Notes: generated from the letters alone by a model not told the origin. Shown: positions 1 through 9,534, numbered from the stretch's first letter. The stretch: 43,216 nucleotides of DNA from a virus (IMGVR_UViG_3300036785_000047:1-43216), one strand, 5' to 3'. Made by a program: numbers and translations.

Positions 1-140
1 ATTGCCAACCCACCAAGAATCCCAATAGTCGCAAGGATATCTGATGATGCATCACGATTCAGTATGAAGACTATGATGGACAACGTTAGCACAGCAACGC
101 CAAGGATGATCATCAAAGCAAGCTTGCGCGTAGGAGTCAT
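1..140 (-). CDS. Small membrane protein, C-terminus cut by window edge
   Basis: A reading frame starts with ATG at 140 and runs off the left edge after 46 codons without a stop. Its first four bases overlap the stop of the collagen-like fibre gene (ATGA, 137-140), so it is translationally coupled to it. After a short basic start (MTPTRKLA) comes one strongly hydrophobic stretch, residues 8-26, consistent with a single membrane-spanning helix. A second hydrophobic stretch (ILATIGILGGLA) begins near residue 35. A small membrane protein directly after the tail genes could be a holin or part of a lysis cassette, but nothing here proves that; the partner endolysin would lie outside the window. Confidence 0.7.
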   Translation of the reverse strand, partial: MTPTRKLALMIILGVAVLTLSIIVFILNRDASSDILATIGILGGLA

Positions 141-3100
141 AATGGCGGCTGCCCAATTAACTCAACGGTAAACATGCGATATCCACCATTAGATTGACCA
201 ACAGTTACATTACCGCCACCAACAGTTTTAGCATAGAAAGGCGCAAGAATATGTGTGCCAACAGATCCGCCACCACCACTCCATTGGACAATGCCTTCAC
301 AAATTAACTGCGATGAACCTGGGCCGCCAGCAACCGCAATATAAATAGTTGCTGCTGCTATTATCAGACTTGATGTCGTTGGACTTGATGTACCACCATC
401 TCGAATCTGGAAATCACAGTTAGTCGCAGTACCAGCATCATATTGCACACGAGCGATATATCGCACACGATAATACGCACCGGATATGAGGTTGGTTAGT
501 GTTACATCACCGATACCAGTGTCTTTCAAAGTACCGTTAGTGACTGGCTGGGCTGATGTTGCTGGCACGTATGCAACCAACTTGTAATTAACAGGTACGG
601 CATCAACGTAACCCTTGTTAGCAACGTCCAAAGCCGTTGCCGGATTGTTGACCTGCGATCTACCGTTAGCATCGCGGCGCATTAACGTATTGATGTTGGC
701 CCCAACGGCAACACCAACGACGTTGGTCATCCCATCTACGTAAACCGATTCATAGTTCCATGCCGCGATAGATGCGGAATAGATCAACCGTATAGCGGCA
801 AAACCTCGCAGCGCGAACGGTTGTCCCCATTGCATCGAATCGCTACCACCAGCTTGAATTGTAGCCGTGTACGACGCATTATCCTCACGGATAAACTCGC
901 ATACGGAATTGTCAGCTGGTGCAGCAGGCAATGTGATGGTGTACGACGCATTGCAATTGACCATATGAATGGCATTCGCAGTAGCAGTCGCCGTATTGGT
1001 TATCTGAACAACGCTACGTGGACCTATGGTAGAAACGCCTGTCGGACCTTGGGGACCTACGGGTCCAATTGGCCCTTGTGGTCCTTGCGGTCCAGTAGCT
1101 CCTTGAGGACCAAGTAAGCTGCCATCTTGATTCCATTGGGTTCCGTTGAAGACGTAGACTTCACCGCTGTTATACAAGAATGAATCATTGGCATTGGGAT
1201 TAGGCACATCATTATAGTCATTGTACGGTTGACCTTGGATATACCATTGCGAACCTGGTTCTCCTTGCGGGCCTGGAGGGCCGCCAGGTGTTCCATCGAC
1301 TCCAGGCACACCTTGTGGTCCTGCCGGTCCAGTTTGTCCTTGTGGCCCAGCTGGTCCAGCAGGTCCATCATTCCCTTCTACACCTTGTGGTCCTGTTGGT
1401 CCTTGTGCGCCAGTTGCTCCCGTTGGACCAGTTGCTCCAGGAGTACCAGGCAATCCTTGCGCGCCAGTCGCACCTACTGGGCCTGTAGCACCAGCATTAC
1501 CAGTTGGTCCAATGGGACCAGGTGGGCCAGTATTGCCTATTGCTCCTTGTGGTCCAGTTTGGCCAGTTGGGCCTTGAGCACCAGCTGCGCCAGCTGGACC
1601 TTGAGCACCAACATTCCCAATAGGCCGCAGTGAGGCGACTATTGTATCGGCAGTTAGTGTTGCACCAGAATCTTGATATGCAATAGGCACATAATGCACT
1701 CCAGCAGTTAGGTATACCGGAACACCAGTGCCGCCAGTATATTCAAAGCTGGCACTGTTCGGATACAATGGGATTAACGACTCAGGGACCGCCCCACCGC
1801 TAGCACCTTGGCCCTGTACGGTAAGTTGGAAATGCCGTCTCCCAGTAGCATTACCAGTCCATCTCGAATAGACAGAGTATGTATGCCAACCACTATTCGC
1901 TGGCACCCATGCCCCGCCAACTACTGGTACTGTGCCCTGATCGCGCACCGTGAGCGTGCTGACTTCTGTAGCCACCCCTGTAGCCAATGATGGGCTAGTG
2001 CCAATCAATGTCGTTGGCGTTGTTTGAGCACCGCCAGTTCCTGGACCTGGCACCCCTTGAATGCCTTGTGGCCCAGTTGGCCCAGGTGGCCCAATTGGCG
2101 CTGCTTCTAAATCAACCAGCCAACGCAAAACCAATGATACATAGACATTGTTGCCACCGGAAGCAAATCCCTGGAAGCTAAGCGAACCATCAGTCATGAT
2201 ATCAACACGGCAAGTCGTATTAGCATTGGCGCCATTGACTGACATCTGTTCATATCGTGGTGCTACACCGGGATTGGGGAAGCTGCCAGCAGGTACAACT
2301 GGTGTTGGAATAGTTACGGTGCCACCCTTGATCAAACCACGAGTCGCACTAACACCAAACTTATTTTGGCAATGCTGTGCTGGCGCCCAGGAAGTGCCAT
2401 AGTTAACCCATGAGTTGACTAATGTCAAGCTCCCCCATGTACCACTGGGATTTGATATGACGATGCCCTCTAGACTAACATAGGCATTAGAACCACCGCT
2501 AGCATAGTTGGTAACCGTGAGATTGCCATAAGTATCCACGTCAACTCTGGCTGATCCACCAGTCCCAGGTCCAGAAGCTGCAGCATAAATTGTCCCATTA
2601 TTGCCAGTCGACCATAAGCCAGCAGGCAATACTGCGACAGGTCCTAATGCGCCACCAGCAATACGACCAGATAGATGAACATCACCAGCAGGATCAACAT
2701 AATATCGTGCTGGTGCAAATCCACTACCAACATTAGACCAGCCACCACTGAGTGTCAACGGCGTCCACACTGGTGGCGAAGCAGAATCCTCAGCCATATA
2801 CTGGCAATTCTGGAATGAAACTGGCTGGCTAGTATTGCCAATATTGCCGTTATAGAACACATCACCATTGGGATTAATGACGATTGTGCCTGTATTTCCA
2901 CCACCACATTGCCCAGTTAATATAAGTGAATACGCAGGTCTAAAGCCAGCAGGCATTGTGAAAACTGGCACTGTAGTTGACGGCACCATAGAGCCAATAA
3001 ACAAGTCTATCCAGACTTGCCCAGCACCATCACGCCGAATGCGACCACGAGGGAATCCAGCACCACCAGCAGTATACGGTGCTGCTGGAGACGCAGGGTT

Positions 3101-3496
3101 GAACGAGATATCACCACTGACACCAAAGTAAAGCCAACCAGTGTCAAGCGACGTTGTCCCAGCCCCGCCAGTGGCTTCATCAATCCAGTGCGTGTCAAAG
3201 TCTGTGGTGCTATTCTTGGCCAGTATTTGGCCAACGCCACCACCAGCAGCCACACCAGGCCCAGTTGCACCCTTTGCTCCTGTTGGACCAATCGGCCCAG
3301 TTAACCCAGTTGGGCCTTGTGCACCTTGTGATCCTGCTGGACCTTGTGAACCTGTCGCGCCTGTTGGACCTTGTGGGCCAGTGGGACCAGCTGGACCTTG
3401 TGCGCCAGTCCCCACATACGTTTTGCGCTCAAGAACACCAACACGGCCATTGAGATTGTCCAATGCCTTTATGGGATTTGGAGGCAACTGTGCCAT
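137..3496 (-). CDS. Collagen-like tail fibre protein
   Basis: This 1119-residue protein sits at the end of the tail module and is probably a trimeric fibre or receptor-binding appendage. Collagen-type Gly-X-Y runs lie at about residues 31-81, 468-489, 629-748 and 796-820. Between the first two runs are three diverged beta-rich modules of about 110 residues (roughly 121-235, 242-348, 352-462) that share elements such as FxPARYYVxxxGDV, PAG, RVDxxTxGxL and ASGGxNxYVSL. Residues about 510-625 look C1q/TNF-like. Residues 750-795 carry the WYIQGQPYxDYxxVP pattern often found between phage collagen blocks. The C-terminal 300 residues are beta-rich and unrecognised. GVGQILAKNST (87-97) is a motif common in phage tail proteins. 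An AGGA-type ribosome site precedes the ATG. Host tropism is inferred. Confidence 0.85.
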   Translation of the reverse strand: MAQLPPNPIKALDNLNGRVGVLERKTYVGTGAQGPAGPTGPQGPTGATGSQGPAGSQGAQGPTGLTGPIGPTGAKGATGPGVAAGGGVGQILAKNSTTDFDTHWIDEATGGAGTTSLDTGWLYFGVSGDISFNPASPAAPYTAGGAGFPRGRIRRDGAGQVWIDLFIGSMVPSTTVPVFTMPAGFRPAYSLILTGQCGGGNTGTIVINPNGDVFYNGNIGNTSQPVSFQNCQYMAEDSASPPVWTPLTLSGGWSNVGSGFAPARYYVDPAGDVHLSGRIAGGALGPVAVLPAGLWSTGNNGTIYAAASGPGTGGSARVDVDTYGNLTVTNYASGGSNAYVSLEGIVISNPSGTWGSLTLVNSWVNYGTSWAPAQHCQNKFGVSATRGLIKGGTVTIPTPVVPAGSFPNPGVAPRYEQMSVNGANANTTCRVDIMTDGSLSFQGFASGGNNVYVSLVLRWLVDLEAAPIGPPGPTGPQGIQGVPGPGTGGAQTTPTTLIGTSPSLATGVATEVSTLTVRDQGTVPVVGGAWVPANSGWHTYSVYSRWTGNATGRRHFQLTVQGQGASGGAVPESLIPLYPNSASFEYTGGTGVPVYLTAGVHYVPIAYQDSGATLTADTIVASLRPIGNVGAQGPAGAAGAQGPTGQTGPQGAIGNTGPPGPIGPTGNAGATGPVGATGAQGLPGTPGATGPTGATGAQGPTGPQGVEGNDGPAGPAGPQGQTGPAGPQGVPGVDGTPGGPPGPQGEPGSQWYIQGQPYNDYNDVPNPNANDSFLYNSGEVYVFNGTQWNQDGSLLGPQGATGPQGPQGPIGPVGPQGPTGVSTIGPRSVVQITNTATATANAIHMVNCNASYTITLPAAPADNSVCEFIREDNASYTATIQAGGSDSMQWGQPFALRGFAAIRLIYSASIAAWNYESVYVDGMTNVVGVAVGANINTLMRRDANGRSQVNNPATALDVANKGYVDAVPVNYKLVAYVPATSAQPVTNGTLKDTGIGDVTLTNLISGAYYRVRYIARVQYDAGTATNCDFQIRDGGTSSPTTSSLIIAAATIYIAVAGGPGSSQLICEGIVQWSGGGGSVGTHILAPFYAKTVGGGNVTVGQSNGGYRMFTVELIGQPPL

Positions 3497-3507
3497 GTTG
3501 TCACATC

Positions 3508-4560
3508 CTAGTATGGCATGAACGGTGGCTTCACCAAAGTCAAGTTGACCTGGTGATCAGCACCGTCATCCGATAATGTCAAGTCCATCTGGGTGATGCG
3601 ATAGTTGTCGTTGATATTGATACGTCCAGACTTGACTATGAACTTGATGATGTCACCAACCCACGCATCAGCCTGGTTGATCCAAACACCTTTCTTCAAC
3701 ACACAAGTCCATGCCGCAGCGACCAATTGCATGTTCGTTGCCTGCTGATTCGCAAAGGCAACCAGATGTGAATGATCAACAATGCTTGGATCACTTGCCG
3801 CTGCCATAATACGGCCTTGCGGGGCAGTGGCGATGCCAGTGGCATCCTGCACTATTGGTGCCAATGCCATATCACCACTAGCAAAAACAGAATCGGCAAA
3901 ACTGCCAGTATCAAGGCTGCGAGCAACCTGCGCAACTGCACCGCCATACTCCATAACGAATACATCATTTCTACGATAGTAGAATGGCGAAACGGCTTTC
4001 AGGTTAAGGCCAAGTTGTGATACAGGAATGACTTGCCAACCAAAGCCATTCATTGATGCTACAACATCCTTGACGGTGCCACCGACCAACGTGTCAAAGT
4101 TGATCGTACTGGTCGGCAATCCACTTGCATCAAGCGTCAATTGTGGTTGTAGTCCAGGGCGTCCCAATATCCAGACAAGCATATCATTGATGACTTTTGC
4201 TGACGTTTGAGCTCGCCATGACAACGTGGCGCCAGGTCCAAGTATTTGACGACCAAGCCATTCACGGTAATCAAAACAGTTGAGTGTGACGACATTGCTT
4301 TGCTCATCAATGGCATCGGAGGTTGCCCCAATCCTGCCTCGCCAAAACAACTGCCCATATCGGTAAACCCAAACATCGGTCACCAACTCTGTGATGTATT
4401 GAAAGACAGTGTCATTCCCGTTCAGCGTGAAGGTGAACTTACTTGAATCATCAACTTGGAAGTTGAATTGCCTGCCTCTTGCATTAGCAACAGCAACAAC
4501 GGGGCCAGTATTCCATGGCCCCACTGCCATAGTCCATGGTGCCTGTGTAGTAGCAGTCAT
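3508..4560 (-). CDS. Minor tail protein, hub-like
   Basis: This 350-residue protein resembles the minor tail or baseplate-hub-like proteins that follow the Dit gene in siphoviruses of actinobacteria. Near residue 45 it has FTLNGND, then the pattern VWVYRYGQLFWRGRIG, and then a VVTLNCFDYREWLGRQ segment, which together are typical of a beta-rich hub domain. The C-terminal half contains a putative second beta domain ending in LTLVKPP. No signal peptide or membrane segment is visible. Its ATG overlaps the stop of the upstream gene by ATGA (4557-4560). Its stop lies 11 bases before the collagen-like fibre gene. A hub role is inferred from order and general pattern, not from a diagnostic motif. Confidence 0.7.
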   Translation of the reverse strand: MTATTQAPWTMAVGPWNTGPVVAVANARGRQFNFQVDDSSKFTFTLNGNDTVFQYITELVTDVWVYRYGQLFWRGRIGATSDAIDEQSNVVTLNCFDYREWLGRQILGPGATLSWRAQTSAKVINDMLVWILGRPGLQPQLTLDASGLPTSTINFDTLVGGTVKDVVASMNGFGWQVIPVSQLGLNLKAVSPFYYRRNDVFVMEYGGAVAQVARSLDTGSFADSVFASGDMALAPIVQDATGIATAPQGRIMAAASDPSIVDHSHLVAFANQQATNMQLVAAAWTCVLKKGVWINQADAWVGDIIKFIVKSGRININDNYRITQMDLTLSDDGADHQVNLTLVKPPFMPY

Positions 4561-5801
4561 GTCCTAGCCAGGCGCGTTAATGTCAGCTTTACTGGGGCAG
4601 CATTTGAGTGTGCTGGATACGAACGTGTCGCTAAACTATCTTGATAAACATCCATTTCAATTGCAGTACCAGCCGCTAACCAATCCATACCACTGAGTGT
4701 GTCAGCAACACCGCTAACGGCTGCATGCAAACTCTGGGCAATGATTACACCAGCAGTTGCATTGTTGATACGCAAACCAACACGTCCAGTTGCTGAAGCA
4801 TGCTGTACGGCACAATTGATTGACCAGAAGCCATCAGTGGGCACCTTCACTTGTGCGCCAGTGATCGTGAATATGCCATCTGGCTCACTTGATTTTGGAT
4901 AAGCCTGCTTAGTCATGGTCAGGCCAGTCCATGCCGCATTCAAAACATTCTGCGTAGCAGCATGTGTAGCAGTACAACGCGATGGTGCCGTGACTGGGAT
5001 CCAGCTTCCCCATACGCCACCCACCAAAGCTCGTGTCCAAATGACCGTCGGTGCTGCCAATGTCATTGCCATTTGCGTTTGGTTGTTAGCATCTTGGACA
5101 GCAACATAAAGCAATGAACCACTGGTCGTCGATGGTGTATTGGCATCACCGGTGCCGATGTAGTAGAAACCACTGTGGGTCAAGGCATTTGCGTCAGTAG
5201 CATGCACTGCAAGTGGATTGTTCGATGCGTGTGGCTGGACATTTGTGATCATGCTGGTGATGATATTCACGCCACCAACAGATCGCAAGATTGTAGCAAG
5301 AAGTATGGCGTCATTTGGAGTTGCGGGAATGACCGGCGTCGCTGCCTCTTGCCCCGCAATTGCCTGGATTGACCAACGATAGTTGTGCGTATTTGTTATC
5401 TGGCCATCTTCGATGACAAGGCAGATGATGTCATAACGCTGGTATGTCACAGGCTGACTTGGTGGCTGGACGTTGATGGCCGCAGGATTATAGACCAAGT
5501 AACTGCCTTGATTAGCAATGGTTGTTCCAGCGATGACGGCCGTGCCGATCGCAACGTTGCACGTGGGATCGCCATTGCCATTCTGTGTGACATTGAAGTC
5601 GCCATTGTTGATGACACCAGGCGATGTGAACACCGCGCCAATCAATGACCTAAAGTTCTGTGCGCTATAGCAAATCTGCGCATCACCAGGTGCTGGCTGC
5701 ATCCACACAGGTGGGGCGGCACCATAGACAATTGGCCCACTTGCCAATGGATTTACCTCTGGGGCCAGAGTCTCAGTTGTCACAGCTACTCCTAAATCCA
5801 T
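4557..5801 (-). CDS. Receptor-binding tail protein with knob and C1q-like domains
   Basis: This 414-residue tail protein appears modular. Residues about 30-200 form the attachment part seen in actinophage minor tail proteins (GVINNGDFNVTQ, YQRYDIICLVI, NDAILLATI). Residues about 200-275 resemble a pyocin-knob domain (TDANALTHSGFYYIG, then GGVWGSWIPVTA). The last 135 residues look like a C1q/TNF jelly roll: ATQNVLNAAWTGL, a DGFWSINCAVQH strand, RVGLRINN and EMDVYQDS. Such C-terminal domains usually contact the host surface and form trimers. The start codon overlaps the end of the Dit-like gene by 10 bases and the stop overlaps the next start (ATGA). Receptor binding is inferred from domain type and position. 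Confidence 0.75.
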   Translation of the reverse strand: MDLGVAVTTETLAPEVNPLASGPIVYGAAPPVWMQPAPGDAQICYSAQNFRSLIGAVFTSPGVINNGDFNVTQNGNGDPTCNVAIGTAVIAGTTIANQGSYLVYNPAAINVQPPSQPVTYQRYDIICLVIEDGQITNTHNYRWSIQAIAGQEAATPVIPATPNDAILLATILRSVGGVNIITSMITNVQPHASNNPLAVHATDANALTHSGFYYIGTGDANTPSTTSGSLLYVAVQDANNQTQMAMTLAAPTVIWTRALVGGVWGSWIPVTAPSRCTATHAATQNVLNAAWTGLTMTKQAYPKSSEPDGIFTITGAQVKVPTDGFWSINCAVQHASATGRVGLRINNATAGVIIAQSLHAAVSGVADTLSGMDWLAAGTAIEMDVYQDSLATRSYPAHSNAAPVKLTLTRLART

Positions 5802-6700
5802 CTATGCCGATATTGCATAGTGCAAGTGCCAGCGGCACTACCGGAGAATGTGTAATTGATTTGGTTCATACCAGGCGCTAACGTCAGCCAACTGCTCTTG
5901 GTATAGTCATACAAACTAAGCTTGTTCAGCGTTGGATCATTGTTCTCATAGATGGTACGATCGTGACACTTGATCCATAGCACTTGGCCAGGATTCACCG
6001 TGCCGTTCAAGTAGATTCCCTGCTTGGTTGTCATATTGATAATCGCAGGGTTGACTACTTGACCAACTATGATAATGGTTGGATAGACAACGACATTGCC
6101 TTCATTCTCAATCTCTGTCGTTGTACCAACATAGCCTTGTGGGATAGTGAACGCACAAGGATCGGTGGTGAAGCAATACCCAGTGTTTGTAACGCAAAGA
6201 CCACCAGTGCCTACTCCAGCCGCAATCGGCGAAGATGCTTGATCAGCAGATTCACTAACACCTGCAGGTGCCTTCCATGCTGCGCTTGCTGTAATTACTG
6301 GACCAAAGTCGCGTGCTAATGGCGATGTTAAGACGTCACCGCGCAACTGCATGCGTCGTTCGCCATCCCAGCCATTCTCTTCAAAGTATATCCATGGCCG
6401 TCGTGCGGGTGCTGCGAGCGCCCTGATCTTATCCCACACCAATGCAGGGTATGGTGATTCTCTGTTGGGCACTATGAAGCCAGTCCATGTTACTGCCCTA
6501 TCACCCCAGAATTGCGTTAGATCATCTATGCCATCACTATTTGGCATATTGTTTTCTACGGCTCTAGGTGCTGGCCAACCATAGTCAATTGAGCTTTGAA
6601 AGATTGGACCTTGGCAAAAGTTCGGATCAGATTCATCATATAGCAACTGGATAGACTCGCCAGTGATCTCGTCAACTAACCGTGATGTAGTCGCCATCAT
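5792..6700 (-). CDS. Distal tail (Dit-like) protein
   Basis: This 302-residue protein lies directly after the tape measure gene, where siphoviruses carry the distal tail protein that caps the tube and nucleates the tip. Its C-terminal half shows the galectin-like Dit pattern: IENEGNVVVYPTIIIVGQV (about 195-213), NPAIINMTTKQGIYL and GQVLWIKC. The N-terminal half contains a PRxxxENNMPNSDGID segment and WTGFIVP, fitting the ring-forming domain. The ATG at 6700 overlaps the tape measure stop (ATGA, 6697-6700); a second ATG follows immediately. No transmembrane segment is seen. The Dit assignment rests on order plus the C-terminal pattern. Confidence 0.75.
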   Translation of the reverse strand: MMATTSRLVDEITGESIQLLYDESDPNFCQGPIFQSSIDYGWPAPRAVENNMPNSDGIDDLTQFWGDRAVTWTGFIVPNRESPYPALVWDKIRALAAPARRPWIYFEENGWDGERRMQLRGDVLTSPLARDFGPVITASAAWKAPAGVSESADQASSPIAAGVGTGGLCVTNTGYCFTTDPCAFTIPQGYVGTTTEIENEGNVVVYPTIIIVGQVVNPAIINMTTKQGIYLNGTVNPGQVLWIKCHDRTIYENNDPTLNKLSLYDYTKSSWLTLAPGMNQINYTFSGSAAGTCTMQYRHRWI

Positions 6701-8868
6701 AGCCTACTTGCTACTAAGGCAGCTTCCAGCTTTTGTACAACAGCTGCTGGGGAATTGTGCCCGAAATCTATTGTAGCGTTGGGGAATAGATTGATGATAC
6801 GACCACCAGCGCCACCATGCCCGGCCATGTGTACCCCAGGCCCACTAATAGCAGGGATTGCGCCAGCCGCCATGGCACTGGATGCATTCGCCACCAGATG
6901 CTTGTTCTTGGTGATACCACCAGCCATGCCCTGGACTACATTGAGGCCAATCTCTTCCATCACCTTTGATGGTGACAGCATCTTCAAGACTTTCCTGATT
7001 GGAGCAGGGATGCTATTGACCACAGTGCTAGTCACCGCTGAAACAAGCGAACCAGCCATGCTAGTTATGCCGTTTATCAGACCTTGGATGACGCTATTGC
7101 CAGCACTGATCAACCATGATCCAGCACCAGCAACTTGATTAATAGCATCTTGTCTCAAGCCAGACAGGCCACGGCTGATTGCCCCGCCAACAGTGGATGC
7201 AAGATTACCCAAGCCAGAGGCTATCCTGCCAGGCAAGCCCTGGAACCAACTGACAGCACTGTTAACAAGATTAGCGATTGCGCCAATTGCATTGTGCCAC
7301 ATGCCTGTTACCGCACCGACAACATCACCGGCCATGCGAGCAACAAACGATGACACGGTATGCCAAAGCTTCTCAAAGAATGGAGCAATCACATTCCAGT
7401 GCTGAATGATCAACAACGGTAAGCCAATAAATGGCATCGTAACAGCAAGGATGATTGGGCCATACTTCTTGATGATGCCAACGACAGTCTTCCAAACATC
7501 CTCAAAGAATTTGACGAAATCTTTGAAGGCACTAGTCACAGCATGCAACGCATCCAAGAAGTATTGCTTCAGGTCATGGGCGACTATATTGACCAAATCA
7601 TGGAACGGCTTGATCTTCATGTATGCCAGGATAAAGCCACCAGCCAAAAGAGCAATGCCAGCAACGATAAGGATGATTGGCCCCAGCGCTGCATCCTCAG
7701 ATAAGCCAAGAGCAACGTTAACGCCAGTCGATATTTTGGCGATAGCATTTTGTAGTTTCTCAATCTCCATGAATTCTTTGAATGCTTTAACGCCTCTGCC
7801 TAACTTGCCAACAATGCCAGACTCGATGATTGCGCCAAGGCCCATCATCACAGGTCCAGCAGCCTGTATTGCCGGACCAACCTTTTGCCCAACAGTTGAA
7901 GCGAAATCTTCAATCCTTGCACGAGCAGCCTTCATATGCCCGGTGAAAGTGTCAGCCGCTACGGATGCTTGCCCAGCAAGTTTCTTGGCTAAGAGATCAG
8001 ATGCTTGCCGACCAATGTCTGTGCTAGCAGTCATTGTCTTGATCTCTTTTTGCAAATCCTTTGCTTTGATGGTGTTTGTTGCAATGGAAGCAGTCAACTG
8101 AGCTCGCGTTGCCTTATCCTTGGTGTTTATCTTTTCCAACTTCTCTGTTGCAATTTCTGTTTGTAGCTTTGACAGCGCATCCTCTTTTTGCTTCCTGACG
8201 CCAGTGTCGGTGAGCTTGTTAATCTCGGCCGTGGTGATGCCATACTGCTTGAGCGTTTTTGTATTGCCGTTCATGACTCTTGCAACAATGCCAGCAGCAT
8301 TAGACAGACTAACATGTTTTTGTGAAGCAAGGTCAGTTACCAACTGCATGTTGTTGTACGACTCTGAAACTTTCCCAGTGCGAGATACCAAGGTACCTAA
8401 TGCCTTAGCAGTGTCCACTGCTGTATAGCCGAAATGCTCTTCATGGTGGATCGTCTCTTCTGTTTTCTTGCTATATTCATCCCACGAACCACCGGCATTT
8501 CCAACTACATCCTTCAACTGGCCCATGGCGATTTTGTCCTTATCGCCCATGGTGACAAGCAATGTGCCAGTAGCAGTAGCAGCGGCACCAATCCCCAAAA
8601 GTGACTTGCTTACCTTGCCTTTGATACCCTCAGTAGCAGTTCCAAAGGTATCCACCTTATCAATCAATTCTTGGACTGGGCCTAATGCGGGACTGAACGA
8701 GGTTAGCAATGTGCCACTCATCGCTTTGAAAGCAGCACGAGCACGCCCGGTGGCATGCTCAGACTTATCACCAACTTGCTTTTCAACTTGGTCACCAGTG
8801 TGCGCCACTGCTGAGGAGAACTCATCCTTCATCTTGACGTTGATAAACGCTTCACCAAGAATTACCAT
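6697..8868 (-). CDS. Tape measure protein
   Basis: At 723 residues this is the longest helix-rich protein of the tail module and follows the frameshifted chaperone pair, the hallmark position of the tape measure. The start (MVILGEAFINVKMKDEF) matches the N-terminus of many actinophage tape measures. There is a charged coiled-coil stretch at about residues 225-285 and long Ala/Gly-rich helices. Two strong hydrophobic segments occur near the middle (IILIVAGIALLAGG and YGPIILAVTMPFIGLPLL), plus Gly-rich repeats later. These parts are thought to help form a channel during DNA ejection. No peptidase or lysozyme motif was recognised. An AAGGGGTGATC ribosome site precedes the ATG. At about 1.5 angstrom per residue a tail near 100 nm would be expected; that figure is a rule of thumb. 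Confidence 0.92.
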   Translation of the reverse strand: MVILGEAFINVKMKDEFSSAVAHTGDQVEKQVGDKSEHATGRARAAFKAMSGTLLTSFSPALGPVQELIDKVDTFGTATEGIKGKVSKSLLGIGAAATATGTLLVTMGDKDKIAMGQLKDVVGNAGGSWDEYSKKTEETIHHEEHFGYTAVDTAKALGTLVSRTGKVSESYNNMQLVTDLASQKHVSLSNAAGIVARVMNGNTKTLKQYGITTAEINKLTDTGVRKQKEDALSKLQTEIATEKLEKINTKDKATRAQLTASIATNTIKAKDLQKEIKTMTASTDIGRQASDLLAKKLAGQASVAADTFTGHMKAARARIEDFASTVGQKVGPAIQAAGPVMMGLGAIIESGIVGKLGRGVKAFKEFMEIEKLQNAIAKISTGVNVALGLSEDAALGPIILIVAGIALLAGGFILAYMKIKPFHDLVNIVAHDLKQYFLDALHAVTSAFKDFVKFFEDVWKTVVGIIKKYGPIILAVTMPFIGLPLLIIQHWNVIAPFFEKLWHTVSSFVARMAGDVVGAVTGMWHNAIGAIANLVNSAVSWFQGLPGRIASGLGNLASTVGGAISRGLSGLRQDAINQVAGAGSWLISAGNSVIQGLINGITSMAGSLVSAVTSTVVNSIPAPIRKVLKMLSPSKVMEEIGLNVVQGMAGGITKNKHLVANASSAMAAGAIPAISGPGVHMAGHGGAGGRIINLFPNATIDFGHNSPAAVVQKLEAALVASRL

Positions 8869-8872
8869 GAGA

Positions 8873-9202
8873 TCACCCCTTTGCAGGCTGGTTGATCTTG
8901 ATTCCCATTTGTGCCATCATAGCTGGTGATAGATGGAACGGCTCTGGCTCCACCTTTATGTTGCGTCTAATCTTCTCACTTTGTACCATGTCCTTGATGC
9001 GTTTGTCGATCGTTTCACGAGCCTCAACTCTGGATATCTCGAAGTTCATCAAGTCTGAGATGATCATGCTATAGCAAACATTGACCAATTGAGTTGCATC
9101 CAGCTTGTATGGATTGAGCCCTGATAACAACAATCGACCTTCCACATCTGCCCAATTAGAGCGTGCCCAGCCAAAAATGACCAGGCACTCTATGTAGGGC
9201 GG
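8873..9202 (-). CDS. Tail assembly chaperone, frameshifted C-terminal part
   Basis: This frame is open from 9202 to the stop at 8873 and overlaps the end of the first chaperone gene by 13 bases. Its first possible initiator, GTG at 9145, has no convincing ribosome site. It is therefore most likely reached by a -1 slip at CCCT (9196-9199), where Pro CCT can re-pair as CCC. That would give a fusion of about 220 residues that continues YIECLVIFGWARSNW. The translated part (SGLNPYKLDATQLVN, then SKVEAR-like charged helices) resembles the second tail chaperone of siphoviruses, which chaperones the tape measure during tail assembly and is absent from the virion. Its stop lies 4 bases before the tape measure start. 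The frameshift is inferred from architecture. Confidence 0.75.
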   Translation of the reverse strand, partial: PPYIECLVIFGWARSNWADVEGRLLLSGLNPYKLDATQLVNVCYSMIISDLMNFEISRVEARETIDKRIKDMVQSEKIRRNIKVEPEPFHLSPAMMAQMGIKINQPAKG

Positions 9203-9534
9203 TCACCATACTCACCAGCCAACCACTCAAGTATTTCACCCAATGTTTCAATGGGGATTGCCGTATCGACATCGTTGATCAATGTCTTGAATCTTGCCCT
9301 GTCATAAGGCATCAAAGCCCCATCGAATAGACGGATCAGCTCAGTAGACTGCACGCCAATTTCAGCATTCATTGCTGCCGCAATCTGCAATAACAAACCA
9401 CCAGCAACACTTGGCCGTGCTTGAAATTTGTCAGTCTGCTCAACAAATTCGTCATCCACCAAACGCTCATAGTTAATCTCAAAATCCAGCGGTGGGCGCT
9501 TGTCTCTTGGCGCTTTGAACTGCTTGGGCATCAT
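9190..9534 (-). CDS. Tail assembly chaperone, first part
   Basis: This 114-residue acidic protein is placed as the G-type tail assembly chaperone just upstream of the frameshifted partner and the tape measure gene. The start is chosen at 9534 (MMPKQFKAPRDKRP), because that ATG overlaps the stop of the neck gene as TGATG (9532-9536). A longer frame back to 9633 would run through the neck gene. The N-terminus is basic and Pro-rich. The rest is helical, with LLLQIAAAMNAEIG and an acidic C-terminus (ETLGEILEWLAGEYGDRPT). Most ribosomes should stop at TAG 9190-9192; a minority should slip to -1. Confidence 0.78.
   Translation of the reverse strand: MMPKQFKAPRDKRPPLDFEINYERLVDDEFVEQTDKFQARPSVAGGLLLQIAAAMNAEIGVQSTELIRLFDGALMPYDRARFKTLINDVDTAIPIETLGEILEWLAGEYGDRPT
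9196..9199 (-). promoter_or_regulatory. Candidate -1 frameshift site of the chaperone genes
   Basis: In the zero frame the Pro codon CCT precedes ACA TAG; a -1 slip re-pairs it as CCC and continues in the second chaperone frame. It is not a classical heptamer, and no clear downstream pseudoknot was located by eye. Confidence 0.5.

Noticed and set aside
1057-1633. Repetitive DNA that could be taken for a CRISPR array
   Set aside because: The periodicity is of 9 bases, from Gly-X-Y codons of the collagen-like gene, with no constant repeat and spacer lengths.
7406-8101. Plus-strand frame of 231 codons opposite the tape measure gene
   Set aside because: Shadow of a long gene with a biased composition; no motif and no ribosome site.
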